Source: Ctena decussata (lineage: Eukaryota > Mollusca > Bivalvia > Lucinida > Lucinidae). From it: DNA of 64,000 nucleotides. Positions 1-11,021 of this stretch are shown here, in pieces; position 1 is the stretch's first letter; the number at the start of each line of letters is the position of its first letter. The notes beneath the pieces were generated by a model. The model did no database searches and was not told the origin of the DNA. It saw only the letters and a list, made by a program, of their open reading frames with translations. The stretch covers positions 24,498,602-24,562,601 of the forward strand of contig OZ022501.1 in the NCBI GenBank assembly GCA_963989385.1, written 5' to 3'. A program made the position numbers and the translations under genes.

Positions 1-41
1 CGCATAACCACTTTGTTGGTTTTCTCGCGTCGCGGCTCATA
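1..41 (+). mobile_element. Family-A MITE, right end cut by window edge
   Basis: Ends TTGGTTTTCTCGCGTCGCGG-CTCAT, the terminal repeat of family A (TGAGCCGCGACACGA...ACCAACAA). At 42-374 no gene or clear repeat is seen. Confidence 0.7.
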
Positions 42-374
42 TAAACACTGTCAAGGAAGCTGCCATTTTGAAGAGTTACCGACATTTGAAATGATACTAT
101 CGTTACATCACAATAAACGTCATTCAGGCGCTTGCTGTAATCGTCTTGATACAAACTTTGGTCTTTAATAAGAATTTAATTTAGATTTTTCAAAAATGCA
201 GATTTCTCTAGGAGTCAGTCGGAAGAGAAAGTTGAATACAATTTCAACTCCTCTGGATATACTGTCAGTCAATTATTGTTTGGAAACTGCGCTGAGAATA
301 CCATGTTGGAATAACTTTGGCACCATGATTATTTCACACAGCATTTTAGAGGAACATCTTTTGAGACTTAATAT

Positions 375-613
375 AAGCCGCGACACGAGAAAACCAACCA
401 AGGGACATGTGCTCCCAGGGAAGACACAGATCAGCCTAAGCATCTGCCCAGTTTGCTCATAGTCTTTGCTGTCCGCACAGAGGTAGCTTAGGCCCTTAGC
501 TATCCTTTAGGCGCAAAGCAAGGACTCTGATCAGACTGGACAGATGCCCAGGCTGATCTGAGTCTTCGCAAGCAAACATGCCACTTTGTCTGGTTTTGTC
601 CTGTCACGGCTCA
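375..613. mobile_element. Family-A MITE
   Basis: About 239 bp, ends AGCCGCGACACGAGAAAACC and its inverse. The inner half carries mirrored GATCAG/CTGATC blocks (CAGATCAGCCT, GGCTGATCTGAGTCTTCG), a hallmark of all copies. Confidence 0.8.
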
Positions 614-667
614 TATTTGCTTTCCTGAATGTAGTAGCCTTTCCAAAATGAGGTTTACTTTTACAGT

Positions 668-855
668 GCTCCAGAAAAGAAGGGGTAACAGAGATAATTT
701 AGGGATAATTACCCATATTTCTCCATTAAAACATATTTTGTGACCCATCATCAGAACCGTCTCATTGAGACGGTTCTAATGAGGGGTCACAACATATGTT
801 TTCGTTGAGAAATAAGAAAAATTATCCTCAATACCCCCTCTTATCTGTAGCTCTG
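668..855. mobile_element. Family-B MITE (long perfect hairpin)
   Basis: GCTCCAGAAAAGAAGGGGTA to TTATCTGTAGCTC. The core ACCGTCTCATTGAGACGGT sits between mirrored TAATGAGGGGTCACAACATA arms, so nearly the whole element folds on itself. Confidence 0.8.
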
Positions 856-1022
856 TCTTAAATTAAGAATTTGCTCCTAAGGGAAAGTTAAATTTGCTCC
901 TCAGGCAAAAATTTCTTTCCTTCAACAACTGACCCCAATTGAGAAGGGAGGCAAATTGAAAATAACAGAGTTGCTCCCCCCCTGAAACTGTACCCATTTA
1001 CCTTCCCTTTGGCACATAATTT

Positions 1023-1130
1023 GAGCCAAGACAAGACAAAAACCAACAAAGTGGCATGAGCGCCCAGGCTGATCTGAGTCCTTGCATGGGGCACATGCCA
1101 CTTTGTTGGTTTTCTTGTGTCGCAGCTCAT
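1023..1130. mobile_element. Family-A MITE, internally deleted
   Basis: Only about 108 bp: both terminal repeats are kept but most of the middle is lost. It lies beside the relic exon at 1141-1346. Confidence 0.65.
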
Positions 1131-1140
1131 TCAAACGATT

Positions 1141-1346
1141 ATTTGCACCTGAGAAAAGAACTTAGCCTGGCCTAAGCCTTTTTGTATTCAATTTGTGTGC
1201 GAGGGACTTACAAAAAAAACATTTTTAGAGAATAAATCATTGAAAGGATGTAAATTACCATTGCCGTAGTGCAAAAGTTACAAACTTCAAATATGCTATA
1301 AACGGTCTCAATGCAAATTCTTCTACTTCAAAGAAAGTTGATTTGA
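1141..1346 (-). pseudogene. Relic duplicate of CERK-like exon 2
   Basis: Read on the minus strand, a short open stretch contains FFEVEEFAL followed by KFVTFALRQW, which lines up with FEVxGFTI and the following helix of the intact exon 2. The 3' end (TACAAAAAGGCTTAGGCCAG) matches ATACAGGAAGCCTTAGGCCAG of the real exon apart from changes and a stop. In-frame stops and length changes kill it. It has the same neighbours as the live exon: a family-A MITE and the flank GATTATTTRCACCTGRGAA on one side and a family-B MITE on the other, so exon and flanks were duplicated together. Confidence 0.6.
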
Positions 1347-1358
1347 TATGAATTTCGG

Positions 1359-1559
1359 TGCTCCAGATAAAAAGGGGTAACAGGGATAATTCAAAGAAAT
1401 TTTTTTTCTTATTTCTCAATGAAAACATACAAAGTGACCCCTCATTAGAACCGTCTTGCCAAGACGGTTCCAATGAGGGGTCACAATGTATGTTTTAATG
1501 GAAAAATAAGGAATTTTTTTCTAAATTATACCTGTTACCCCTTCTTAACTGGAGCTCTG
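1359..1559. mobile_element. Family-B MITE
   Basis: Same ends (GCTCCAGATAAAAAGGGGTA); core ACCGTCTTGCCAAGACGGT, i.e. changed relative to 668-855 but changed compensatorily on both sides. Confidence 0.8.
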
Positions 1560-1848
1560 GAATTTGGGTATCATAATTATTTCACAGAGCATTTTAAGGC
1601 AAATTAGTACACTGCCATGTTTTTCTGCAATATTTTGAAGGAGAACAACTATCCTGACGTCCTGTTTGCTTCCCTGGATGACATACCTTCCAAAAATGAG
1701 GTCTTTTCTTAAAGGAAAGAATTTGCTCCTGGGAACCAAATTCTTCCCTTTTAACATTTGACCCCACTTGAGAAGGGGGGCAAAAATGAAAATGACAGCT
1801 ACCACTGATACTGAAAACATTTTTAACTTTCAGTTTCACATAATTTTG

Positions 1849-2031
1849 TCCAAGACATGACAAAACCAACAATGTGGCATGTTCATACAGCCAGTCTGAT
1901 CAGAGTCTTTGCTGTCAACATGGAGGTAGCTTAGACCCTAAGGTACTCTTTCAGCACAGATGCCCAGGCTGATCTGAGTCTTTGCATGGTGCACATGCCA
2001 CTTTAATGGTTTTCTTGTGTCGTGGCTCATT
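1849..2031. mobile_element. Family-A MITE
   Basis: About 180 bp, partly eroded left end (TCCAAGACATGACAAAACC), right end GTGTCGTGGCTCA. It begins about 30 nt downstream (minus strand) of the donor of CERK-like gene 1 exon 2. Confidence 0.7.
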
Positions 2032-2061
2032 TGATTATTTACACCTGGGAATAGTACTCAC

Positions 2062-2262
2062 ACTGGCCTAAGGCTTCCTGTATTTTCTCTGTCCACAACT
2101 CTCCTTCTTCAGATGTACACAGAAACTGAACCAATTCTCTCTTCATTTTGTACTTCTTCAAATGTCTCACACAGGCAATGGTGAAACCAATGACTTCAAA
2201 CCCATCTCCCTTTCGTCCTGTGATTTTGCTGACGCTGAGTATTTCTTCAATTGGTACACTTA
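2062..2262 (-). CDS. CERK-like: CERK-like gene 1, exon 2 (PH-like region)
   Basis: The acceptor (TTTCCAG) and the donor (T|GTGAGT) bound 201 nt in the same phases as exon 2 of the plus-strand paralogue (204 nt; one codon shorter here, GDG against DDGG). About 60% of residues agree by eye, including VPIEEI, SKITGRK, GFEVIGFTI and EKIQEALGQ. A family-A MITE starts about 30 nt beyond the donor. Confidence 0.9.
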
Positions 2263-4499
2263 CTGGAAACAGAAATTAAATATTGCGGGCTCTAGATAAG
2301 AAGGGGTAACAAGGATAATTTAGGCATAACTTTCTTATTTTTCCATAAATACATATATTGTGACCTCCCATAAGAACCGTCTCATCGAGACGGTTCTTAT
2401 GAGGGGTCACAATATATATTTTCATTGAGAGACAAGAAAAATTATCTCTGAATTATCCACAATACCCTCTCTTATCTGGAGCTCTGACAATAATACCCTA
2501 ATACAGAACCTAAATACTGTATTTCTTTGGTGATAAGATTTCTCTTCCAAAACAATCTCAAAGATCTAGATCTGTCTTACAAGACAGATCTGGATCTTTG
2601 AGATTGTTTTGGAAGAGAATAACCCATTTCATCGCTGAATTATACCAGACTGATCTGCATATTTGCGGTGGATAAATTCCCTCAAATGAATATATCTTCA
2701 AGCAAGATTACTCTGACATGCTATTACCCGCCTCCCTTTCTCTCAGACAGTAATTCTTAAAGAAAATCCACCCAGGTTTGCTACTAATCCTCCACACTCT
2801 TCCCTGATTTTGCCTTGACATGTTTTCTGATTTTCCATACCCAGTGATTTTTTTCACTATTTTGGGAATGGTGCCACTGCCCACAGAATTGGGAAAAATC
2901 ATATTCTAAAATTTGGAATTTCAGAAACACCTTTATTTAGCCTCAAGTGGTGGGAAAGGGAACATGATACTGATTATATAATAATACATTTAATCATAGC
3001 TATATATCTGCCATTTCTCTAAGCAAGCTGAAGCAAGTCAATTTTTGCTTATAAGATGGTCCCTAGAAAAAATCTTCCTGCAATTGGGATTTTTTCAACT
3101 TGCATTTGGGAAAAAAGATACTATTTTGAATTGGGACTGGTGCCTTTTATGGGCACCACTTATAAAGAGAAAAAAATCACTGATACCCTTTTATGATTCA
3201 GGGATACAGACTAGCGGTCGCCCACTCGCCCACTGCGAGTAAAAAATCGGGTGGGCGCCTAAAATTGAAATGATAGTCGCCCAGTTTGCGATCGTAAGCT
3301 GTCGGCGAGTGTCTGGCGTGTTTTCGGCTTGGAGTAAAATCCGCCACCTCTAAGGGTATTGCTAACTTCCGCGCCGATATCGGCTATGAATATTCGGTGT
3401 TCCGTCATACTTGTGTGTTGGATTTTACTCACTATCGAGAAACAACATGGCCGCCTCCTCGTAAAGGAAGATAGATAGATAGATGGATTTGTCAGCTAAA
3501 AATCTTAACCGTTTATAGATTTTTCGCGCGTAATATGGCGATACATCGCTGGTGTTTCACACCCGGTTGCTAAAATGAAACAAAACCATGAAGAAAGGAG
3601 GGTTTACTACAAAGCCTACGGAAACGGCGCAATTCTCGCGCAGATTCTGAATAAAAGATTCCCATGTTTTAAATGTGGGCCCCAAAATTTCTGGCTGGGC
3701 GACTAAGTTTCAGTTTTTAGGGGCCCAGCTTGCTCCTGTGAAAAATGAGTTAGTCTGTATCCCTGTGATTTTGTCTCCTTTTATTCTCAGACTATTTTAC
3801 TTGTACAGCACAGAAACAATTCCAAAGAACTTTTTGAGGAGGTAAATGGAAATATCAGAGAAGACAGTTTAAGGTTTCAAATTGTTTTACATATAGCTTT
3901 AAAATAAGGAAGTGGTGGGGTCGGGGTGGGGGTTCCTTCCCAATACAATAAAAAAAAGCTGGCTCCTTAAATTAAAGATGGATATAGAGCTTAGGGACTG
4001 TTTTGAAAAAGTAAAGGAAGAAAATCTCTTCCTTCACTTTTCCAAAACAATCCCAAAGATCTATATCCATCCTGAGAAACTCAAATCACACAAGCCTGAT
4101 CTAGATATTTGGGGTACATGACTGTGTATTTCTCGAGTGAGACAAACAAAATGTCTTGCAGCCTAATTATTATGGTACACCATGATCAACCAACCAATAA
4201 AATTTATAGAAGTGAGAAAAAAAAAGTACCGTAATGTGGGTATATATTGGGACACGTAAAAAAATGGATTTTCCATTTGGTACAAATGGAAAATTTATTA
4301 ATTTAGATGTCCTAATACTTAAGCACATTAAACCTTTCTATGTTTACTTACCTGCTTTGTCAGACTTTTCTCCTCTTTTGGTCCATGACAAGGTTGACTC
4401 CCCTAAAGTAACATTAAATGCAATCTTTCCTATCTTCATGCTTCCCTGTAAGTTCACTGTCGACTCCTCTTGACCTGGGCTGGGACTAGCTTCAGCCAT
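2062..4499 (-). CDS. CERK-like: Ceramide-kinase-like protein 1, 5' part (exons 1-2), gene runs off the left edge
   Basis: Two exons, 4352-4499 and 2062-2262, join in phase (49 codons plus 1 nt, then 2 nt plus 66 codons plus 1 nt) to encode the first 116 residues. The product closely matches the N-terminal region of the complete paralogue at 17205-45777: both share IGKxAxxVxLxES in exon 1, and VPIxEI, KITGRK, FEVxGFTI and KIQEAL in exon 2. In human CERK this part is a PH-like membrane-targeting region in front of the lipid-kinase domain. The ATG is chosen because an in-frame TGA lies about 20 nt upstream and because the paralogue starts equivalently. No catalytic exon is visible between 1 and 2061, so GGDG and the C-terminal part must lie beyond the edge. 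Family assignment is firm; ceramide versus another lipid as substrate cannot be told. Confidence 0.85.
2288..2486. mobile_element. Family-B MITE
   Basis: GCTCTAGATAAGAAGGGGTA to TTATCTGGAGCTC; core ACCGTCTCATCGAGACGGT. It lies 26 nt upstream of the acceptor of kinase gene 1 exon 2. Confidence 0.8.
2549..2622. repeat. Near-perfect 74-bp hairpin
   Basis: TCTTCCAAAACAATCTCAAA ... AGATCTGTCTTACAAGACAG ... mirrored TTTGAGATTGTTTTGGAAGA. A related, weaker hairpin lies at 3977-4074. Both are in intron 1 of kinase gene 1; 2623-3197 otherwise holds AATTGGGA-type repeat fragments. Confidence 0.7.
3200..3766. mobile_element. Small TIR element, 567 bp
   Basis: Ends CAGGGATACAGACTA and TAGTCTGTATCCCTG are exact inverse copies. 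The interior is GC-richer than its surroundings and holds CCGCCACC, a GATA run and ATGGCCGCCTCC; no ORF of note. Intron 1 of kinase gene 1. Confidence 0.65.
4352..4499 (-). CDS. CERK-like: CERK-like gene 1, exon 1
   Basis: Begins at ATG 4499 (MAEASPSPGQ...) and ends with an ideal donor, G|GTAAGT, at 4352/4351 in phase 1. Residues 22-40 (KIGKIAFNV, then GESTLSW) align without gaps to residues 19-35 of the paralogue at 17205, so this is genuine coding sequence rather than a chance ORF. The first 20 residues are Ser/Pro/Gln-rich and not conserved. Confidence 0.87.
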
Positions 4500-4654
4500 T
4501 CTAATACTCTGTTCTATTCAGATTCTTCACACCTGATGCTATAAAATTTAAGAAATGAGCCATGTCATTTGAACAGGTACCCTAATGTGCTTAAATATTG
4601 GGACATCTAAAAACAATTATCTATTTGTCTCATGTGGAATTAAATAATGGTATT

Positions 4655-5663
4655 TAGGTGTCTCGCCTGCTAGCGCTTTGTCACAAAACAGAGCTAAATC
4701 AGCAAAGATGTATGCATGAACCAAGTTTCTTGGCTCTAGCCCTAATAGTTTCTGAGAAACAGACCTAAAGGTGAAAACTTGACAAAAAATTGCAAAGTCA
4801 GCCAACCGTAAAATGTTGGTTAAGACTCAATACTGATGATGACTTTGAACTCTTCTCTTCCAGATGAATGCATGACCCAAGTTTCATGGCTCTAGCCCTT
4901 ATAGTTACTGAGAAACAGACCTAAATGCGAAAACTCTAAGAAAAATTGCCAAGTCAGTCAACCGTAAAATGTAGGTCAAGACTCAATATTGATGATGACT
5001 TTGCGATTTACTCTTTCAGACGTAAGCATGAACCAAGTTTCATGGCTCTAGCCCTTATAGTTTCTGAGAAAATGACCTAAACGCGGAAACTTGACAAAAA
5101 ATTGCAAAATCAGTCAACCTTAAAATGTAGGTCAAGACTCAATATTGATGATGGCTTTGAGATCTAGTCCTCCAGATGTATGCATGAACCAAGTTTCATG
5201 GCTCTAGCTATTATAGTTCCTGAGAAAATGACCCAAACGCAAAAACCCGATGAAAAATTGCAAAGTCAGTCAACCGTAACATGTAGGTCAAGACTCAGTA
5301 TTGATGATGGCTTTGAGCTCTACTCTTCCAGATGTATGCATGAACCAAGTTTCATGGCTCTAGGCTTTATAGTTCCTGAGAAAATGACCCAAACGCAAAA
5401 ACCCGATGAAAAATTGCAAAGTCAGTCAACAGTAAAATGTAGGTCAAGACTCAATATTGATGATAGCTTTGCGATCTACTCTTCCAGATGTATGAATGAA
5501 TCAAGTTTCATGGCTCTAGCCCTTATAGTTTCTGAGAAACTGACCTAAATGCAAAAACCCGATGAAAGTTTAGTAATTTACGCCGCCGACGCTGCCAACG
5601 ACGACGACGACACCGGAAAAGCAATACCTATGTCTCGCTTCTGCTTCGCAGGAGAGACAAAAA
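4655..5663 (+). mobile_element. Pearl/HINE-like minisatellite element P1
   Basis: Starts GTGTCTCGCCTGCTAGCG. About six monomers of roughly 156 bp follow (marker AACCAAGTTTCATGGCTCTA), then CGCCGCCGACGCTGCCAACG with CGACGACGACGA, then the 3' hairpin TCTCGCTTCTGCTTCGCAGG-AGAGA. One monomer phase is open for 122 codons but is plainly repeat. It lies about 160 bp upstream of the kinase gene 1 ATG. Confidence 0.75.
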
Positions 5664-5895
5664 TGGCAGAAAAACTTGTAGGTTTAACCATAAACCTTGA
5701 GGCCTATGCAGGCAAGAAAGACTAGAACAGTCTGCACATTCAAATGATCTACGAATCCTGGATAATCACTACAGTGAAAACTTCAGTTTGCTCAGATACC
5801 TACACCACAATGATTTGCATACTTTGCTATTTTGTATGACATACATGTAGATCTGTTAAAATTGATGCTGCATTGAAAAATAAGCAGAGCTACAG

Positions 5896-6095
5896 TGCCC
5901 TAGATAAGATGGAGTATTTGGTGATAATTAGGGATAATTTTTGTTAATTCTGCATAAAAACATATGTTGTGACCCCTCATCTGAACCGTCTCGACCAGGC
6001 GGTTCAGATGAGGGGTCACAACATATGGTTTCGATGAGAAATGAGAAAAACTATCTTTAATTATCATCAAATACTGCCTCTTATCTGGGGCTCTG
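5896..6095. mobile_element. Family-B MITE
   Basis: Diverged ends (GCCCTAGATAAGATGGAGTA), core ACCGTCTCGACCAGGCGGT with mirrored CAGATGAGGGGTCACAACAT. Confidence 0.75.
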
Positions 6096-6365
6096 GAGCT
6101 ACATGTACCAGGGCTCCACAAAGAGAAAAGTCAGTCCAAGCTATTCCCTGGCCTAGTCCCATATCTGAGACTTCTGTGGTCAAAAATTCTTATTTATATT
6201 TTTATACAGAGAGTGAGATTTTATTTTTCCTATTCACTGGTCACTGTAAATAAGAAAAGTAAAGTATCAGTATAACAATGTAAAATACAGAATTTTTTAC
6301 CACAGAAGTCTCAGATTTGGGACTAGCCCTGGCGCTGTCTTGCAGATGATAACTGGTGCACTATT

Positions 6366-6600
6366 GTGTGCTCATTCTCCCATCTCCCCTTCTTAGCAGT
6401 TAGCAACTCCCATCCCCTACCCCTCCTCCCCCCCCCCCACCCCCCCCCCCCCCCCAGGGCTCTCACACCCCTTTTTGGGAATGGGGCCGGGGCCTTTAGA
6501 ATTGGGAAAAATAGCGTCGTTTTGTCTAAAATTGGGAAAATTTTCATTGTTTTATGTGTGAAGTTTTCATTGTCAGACCAACACAACTGTTATATTTTCA
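6366..6600. repeat. C-rich tract and AATTGGGA-type dispersed repeat
   Basis: A poly-C run (6429-6455) precedes GGGAATGGGGCCGGGGCC and AAAATTGGGAAAATTTTCAT. The same ATTGGGAATGGGGCC/ATTGGGAAAAA motif recurs at 2855-2905, 3055-3160 and 9300-9420, so this is one dispersed family, usually next to a C/G-rich run. The proline-rich ORF across it is not a gene. The rest of 6096-6780 shows nothing else. Confidence 0.5.
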
Positions 6601-6908
6601 GAGGAATCCAGTCAATAAGCAGACAGAGATCTAGCACATAGTGAATCATAATAAACTTTATCAAATAGTAGGGACATTAGATAATAACAAAACTATTTGT
6701 GTGTGAGTTTTTCTTTCCTTTGAACTGGCAACTTCCCTATCTTGCCACTCTCAAATTGGAGACAAGACTGGGACCTAGAATAAACAAGGGCTTCGCAAGG
6801 GGCGCATAATACGCCCGTTTCAATTTCCTAGCGGAGTTACAGAATGAGCAAGATTGCAAAAGGATAGACAGGCAGACAAACAGGGGCAACCACTCTATAA
6901 TAATTAAC

Positions 6909-8168
6909 TAGAACTGTCAGCGAATCCGATTATACCCCGCTTAATTGCTTAAATCAAATGATGTTATTTTCGTAACAAAAAGCATAAAGAGGGAGAGAAA
7001 TCATTGTTACCATGTATACCAAAAATGAATGGTTGCTGTGTAATCTGTTACAAAAAATTACTTTATATAAAGTCAGGAGAGAAAGAAAATTGGAAAAATA
7101 TAGGGAAGAATAAGCAGGAGAAGACTGGTTATCAATCCCACAATACAACAAGTTATCATCAACATGCATACAAAAATCCCTACCCTAACTTACAGATGCA
7201 TAGAAATCTTTTGCAAAAAAATGCATTATTCAAAGTAAAGAGAGAAAGAAAATCGGACAAATACAGGGAATAAAAAGAGGAGAAGTCTGGTTCTCAATCT
7301 CACAATACAGGAAGTCATCATTAACCTGCATATCAAATATGACTAATCTAGCTTGCATGGTTGTGGAGAAATCTTTGATGATAAAGTTCATTATTCAAAG
7401 TATGGAAAGAAAGAATATTGGACAAATACAGGGAAGAATAAGCAGAAAAAGGCTGGTTCTCAATCCCACGATACAACATATCGTCATCAACCTGCATACC
7501 AAATAAGAGTACTCTAGCTTGCTTGGTTGTGGAGAAATCTTTGACGAAAAATTTTATTATTCAAAGTATGGAAAGAATGAATATTGGACAAATACAGGGA
7601 AGAATAAGCAGAAAAAGGCTGGTTCTCAATCCAAAGATACAACATATTGTCACCAACCTGCATACCAAATATGACTACTCTAGCTTGCATGGTTGTGCAG
7701 AAATCTTTGACGAAAACTTTCATTATTCAAAGTAGGGAAAGAAAGAAAATCGGACAAATACAGGGAAGAATAAGCAGGAGAAGGCTAGTTCTCGATCCCA
7801 GGATACAACATGTCGTCATCAACCTGCATAACAAATATGCCTACTCTAGCTTGCGTGGTTGTGGAGAAATCTTTGACGAAAAATTTCATTATTCAATGTA
7901 TGGAAAGAAAGAAAATCGGACAAATACAGGGAAGAATAAGCAGGAGAAGGCTGGTTCTCAATCCCACAATACAACATGTCGTCATCAACCTGTATGCCAA
8001 ATATGACCAGTCTAGCTTGTATGGTTGTGAAGAAATCTTCGATGAACAATTTGATCAAATGGGGACGGAAGGACAGATCTATGGAAGGACGGAGAGATGG
8101 ACGGACGGACGGACGGACAGACAGATGTAAACCAGTATACCCCCCACTTTTTAAAAGTGGGGGTATAA
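6909..8168 (+). mobile_element. Pearl/HINE-like minisatellite element P2
   Basis: Starts AAC-TAGAACTG; ATTATACCCCGC near the 5' end. About six monomers of 166 bp (GGGAAGAATAAGCAG at 7431, 7597, 7763 and 7929), then GACGGACGGACGGACGGACA, then the 3' hairpin CCCCCACTTTTTAAAAGTGG-GGGTATAAT. Long ORFs in this stretch are monomer read-through. Confidence 0.75.
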
Positions 8169-8334
8169 TGACTGCAACATCATCTAAATATTTAACACAT
8201 GATATACTGTTAGTATTCCAAGGTAAGTTGGTAAGGGAGATAACCTAAATACATAAGTTACACCATTTTTAGTTCTAGTTTTTTCCCTTGACAATATATT
8301 GTACAAGAAAACACGAAAACAGCCTTTTTGAACT

Positions 8335-8680
8335 AATGAAAGGGATTAACTCTAAAACGAAGAAAGGGAAAGCAGCCATTTTTGTATGTGACACATCATT
8401 AGGACTTCATTCACATTGCTATGAAGTTTTATAATGATATCCCAAACGGTTATCTAGTTATGGTGCGTACAAGACTTACAGGGAAAAAATTAATCAAAGG
8501 GGCATAACTTCAAAAGTAAGAAAGGGGGAGCAACCATTCTTGTACGCGACACGTTCCCACACCCTGATACATATGTCTACCAAATTTCATGAAGATATCC
8601 CAAATGGTTACTGAGTTATGGCGTGTACAAGAATGTTGACGGATGGACGGACGGACAGCGCATAAACGGGCGTATAAAAA
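8335..8680 (+). mobile_element. Small pearl/HINE-like element P3
   Basis: Two monomers of about 160 bp (AAGAAAGGG(A/G)AAGCAGCC, TACCAAATTTCATGAAGATA), then GACGGATGGACGGACGGACA and GCGCATAAACGGGCGTAT. The latter pairs with GCGCATAATACGCCCGTTTC at 6798-6818, a fragment of the same family. Confidence 0.6.
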
Positions 8681-9476
8681 GCATTTCAATATAACAACAG
8701 TATAACACTCTAGGTTTAACTGAAGCATCTGTGAACTAAGCATAATGTGAAGTTGAGAGATAGTGGACTGTCACAATGCAGAACATGACAAAACTTTCAG
8801 TCCTGCAAGTACAAAACATCCACGGTATGTCACTATCACTATACTAACTCTTGAATGTCCCGGTAATCCTATTTATGATTTTGGATATGGCCGAAAATGT
8901 CTGTGAAAATCGATTCAGGTACCAAACGCAAAAACAGCAGAATCATCCACCATAGGTGAAAACTCCGATCAAATTTTAGCATTGGAAGGCTTTAAATTAA
9001 ATAATAAGTCAAAATATTGTTCACCACGACAATATTGGCCCTTGAAGCAAAGAAAATAGTAATATATTGCAGCAAAAATCGCTAGGCTATTCGCTCTCTA
9101 ATTAATGGAAGGGAAGTAACTCTAACAGTACATAATAAAACCCGGTACCACTTTCCAGTAACAAAACATGACGATCGTGATTGAAAATGTAACTGCTTCC
9201 CAATTTTTAAAGTTATAAATTATGTTAACATTTTAAGTTTTAGGTGGTTTTTAATACATTTTGCATTGATGCAACTGCAGTATTCTTGGTCCAAACAGGC
9301 TTAGTCGGATTGGGAATTTTTCATCTGGAATTGGGAAAAAAACATACCTTTTGGCATTGGGAATGGGGCCGAATTTCGGCCCCAAATTTCGGTGATCGAG
9401 AGCCCTACCCCCCCACCCCACCCCACCCTTCCCAACATTCAACTGCTCTCAGCCTCTGTGAACACCACAAAAGATG

Positions 9477-10323
9477 AAAGACAAAATTTCCATGTGCTAT
9501 GGCAATTTGAAATCTGACTAGCTTGACAGCAGCTGCGACACATCAAGCAGATATTCTTCCAACAGAGGGACTGCTAATATCTTCCCAAATATCTTTCCTT
9601 TACCCTTTCTTTCTATCTTCAAGTCATTAATTTTACCTCTGGCAAGAACGAAATACGAACTGTAGAAAGGCGAATCGGTTCGGCCTGCTTAAATTTTCGC
9701 GTAGTGTTCCTTCACTTTTATATTTCCTTACGAAAAAATATAGAATGTTTCATTTCTTCTTGCAAATAAAAATAATTTGTAAAATATATTGAAATAACAT
9801 CGAAAAGAAGTTTTTGCTAAAGCAGTTACCTTTGCCGGGGATAATCAATTCAGGTAGGAACGACAACTGCTACTTGTTGTATATCTGAAACTGCAATTTT
9901 GATTGAATTCTACGGTTGTCCTTATGAAGGAACAGATTGGCTTTTCAGCCCACTGACATAATTCCTCGAAATTGGAGCACATACCGGGAATTATTCTCAG
10001 TGCACAGCAGGAAAAAGTCTAAATGATTATGATCAAAGGAATATGTAGTTAGGTCATATAACAATCAAAAAGCCGAAAAAAGTGATGATAAGCCTTGCCT
10101 TTCTGATCTTCTTCACATTTCAGTACCAAGTGAGCCCATCCCTGTAAAAGAGGAAAATCTCGCTAGCGCACAGCAGTACATGTATAAATAACTTTTGCAC
10201 TGGAAAAAAAAGATTCATTAGCTGAGAAATGTAATTTTCACGGGCTCTAAATTCTCATTCTGAAACGTAAAATTTTGTTTTATCAGTTCCCATAGCTTTT
10301 TTATGCGTCAAAAATGATAAATA
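9477..10323. other. Intergenic stretch with nothing assigned
   Basis: AT-rich, no ORF with coding character, no clear repeat. Also true of 8690-9250. Confidence 0.4.
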
Positions 10324-10329
10324 AGGCCT

Positions 10330-10404
10330 CCCAGCGGGCACATGACGTCAAAATGACGCCGCAGCAACGTCGGTGGTACGTCATTTCAACGTCATGTTCT
10401 TGCG
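10330..10404. mobile_element. Family-D MITE, one end worn
   Basis: CCCAGCGGGCACATGACGTC with mirrored GACGT blocks; the right terminus is eroded. A small hairpin (TCCATATGAGG...CCTCATATGGA) follows at 10450-10491. Confidence 0.55.
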
Positions 10405-10731
10405 GAGCTACATGTAGTTTAAACTTGAATTAGCAAACAACCTACATCCATATGAGGCGAATCATAACGAGCAGCCTCATATGGATCTACACTATTTGCC
10501 CTCAAGTCTTTGAACTCTCAATATGAAATAAATCTTGGATGAAACATTTTTTTCTTAAATTTGCAGACATTAACTTGTCTGCTTTAATTTTGGTACTTAA
10601 GAGTGGGATGTACATATGATAATTCGCCCTGTCATAGATTGTTTTAACTTTCGCTGTATTTTTGTGCGTTTTACCAGAACATGGACAGAAAGATACCAAA
10701 TAATGCTTGTTTTCGAGTTATTTTCCTTTTT

Positions 10732-10757
10732 TGTTGTTGTTGTTGTTGTTGTTGTTT
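10732..10757. repeat. (GTT)n microsatellite
   Basis: About eight GTT units. Confidence 0.85.
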
Positions 10758-10905
10758 TCTGGGTGTCTTTAATAATTTCATCTAGTGATTGACCTGTTCA
10801 AACATCTCTTTTCGTTGTAAAAGGTAAAAGTTTCCCGTAGCCTTTGGGCATAGGGACGGTAGTTTGTAAGAGGCACATTGCACCCCTGGTTAACTTTGCA
10901 TATAC

Positions 10906-11021
10906 AAGGGCTGTTACGAAACGAAAAAGAGCTGTTTCGAAACGAAAAGGAGTCGTAAAACGACCTGATGACCAGGTCGTTTGGTAACTAGGATTTTTTT
11001 CGTTTCGTTACATCCTTGAAA
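10906..11021. mobile_element. Short hairpin MITE
   Basis: CAAGGGCTGTTACGAAACGA and TCGTTTCGTTACATCCTTG form the ends; the centre CGACCTGATGACCAGGTCG is a perfect palindrome. At 11160-11470 a CCTACC/CCGACCCTA low-complexity repeat follows. Confidence 0.65.

Noticed and set aside
5180..5548. 122-codon ORF with an internal protein repeat
   Set aside because: The protein repeat is the 156-bp monomer of element P1; neighbouring monomers are not open.
6366..6641. 91-codon proline-rich ORF (and its antisense twin)
   Set aside because: It is a read-through of a C-rich run and a dispersed AATTGGGA repeat; no domain, and overlapping ORFs on both strands.
7004..8130. Several 70-120 codon ORFs with similar products
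   Set aside because: They are frames through 166-bp minisatellite monomers of element P2.
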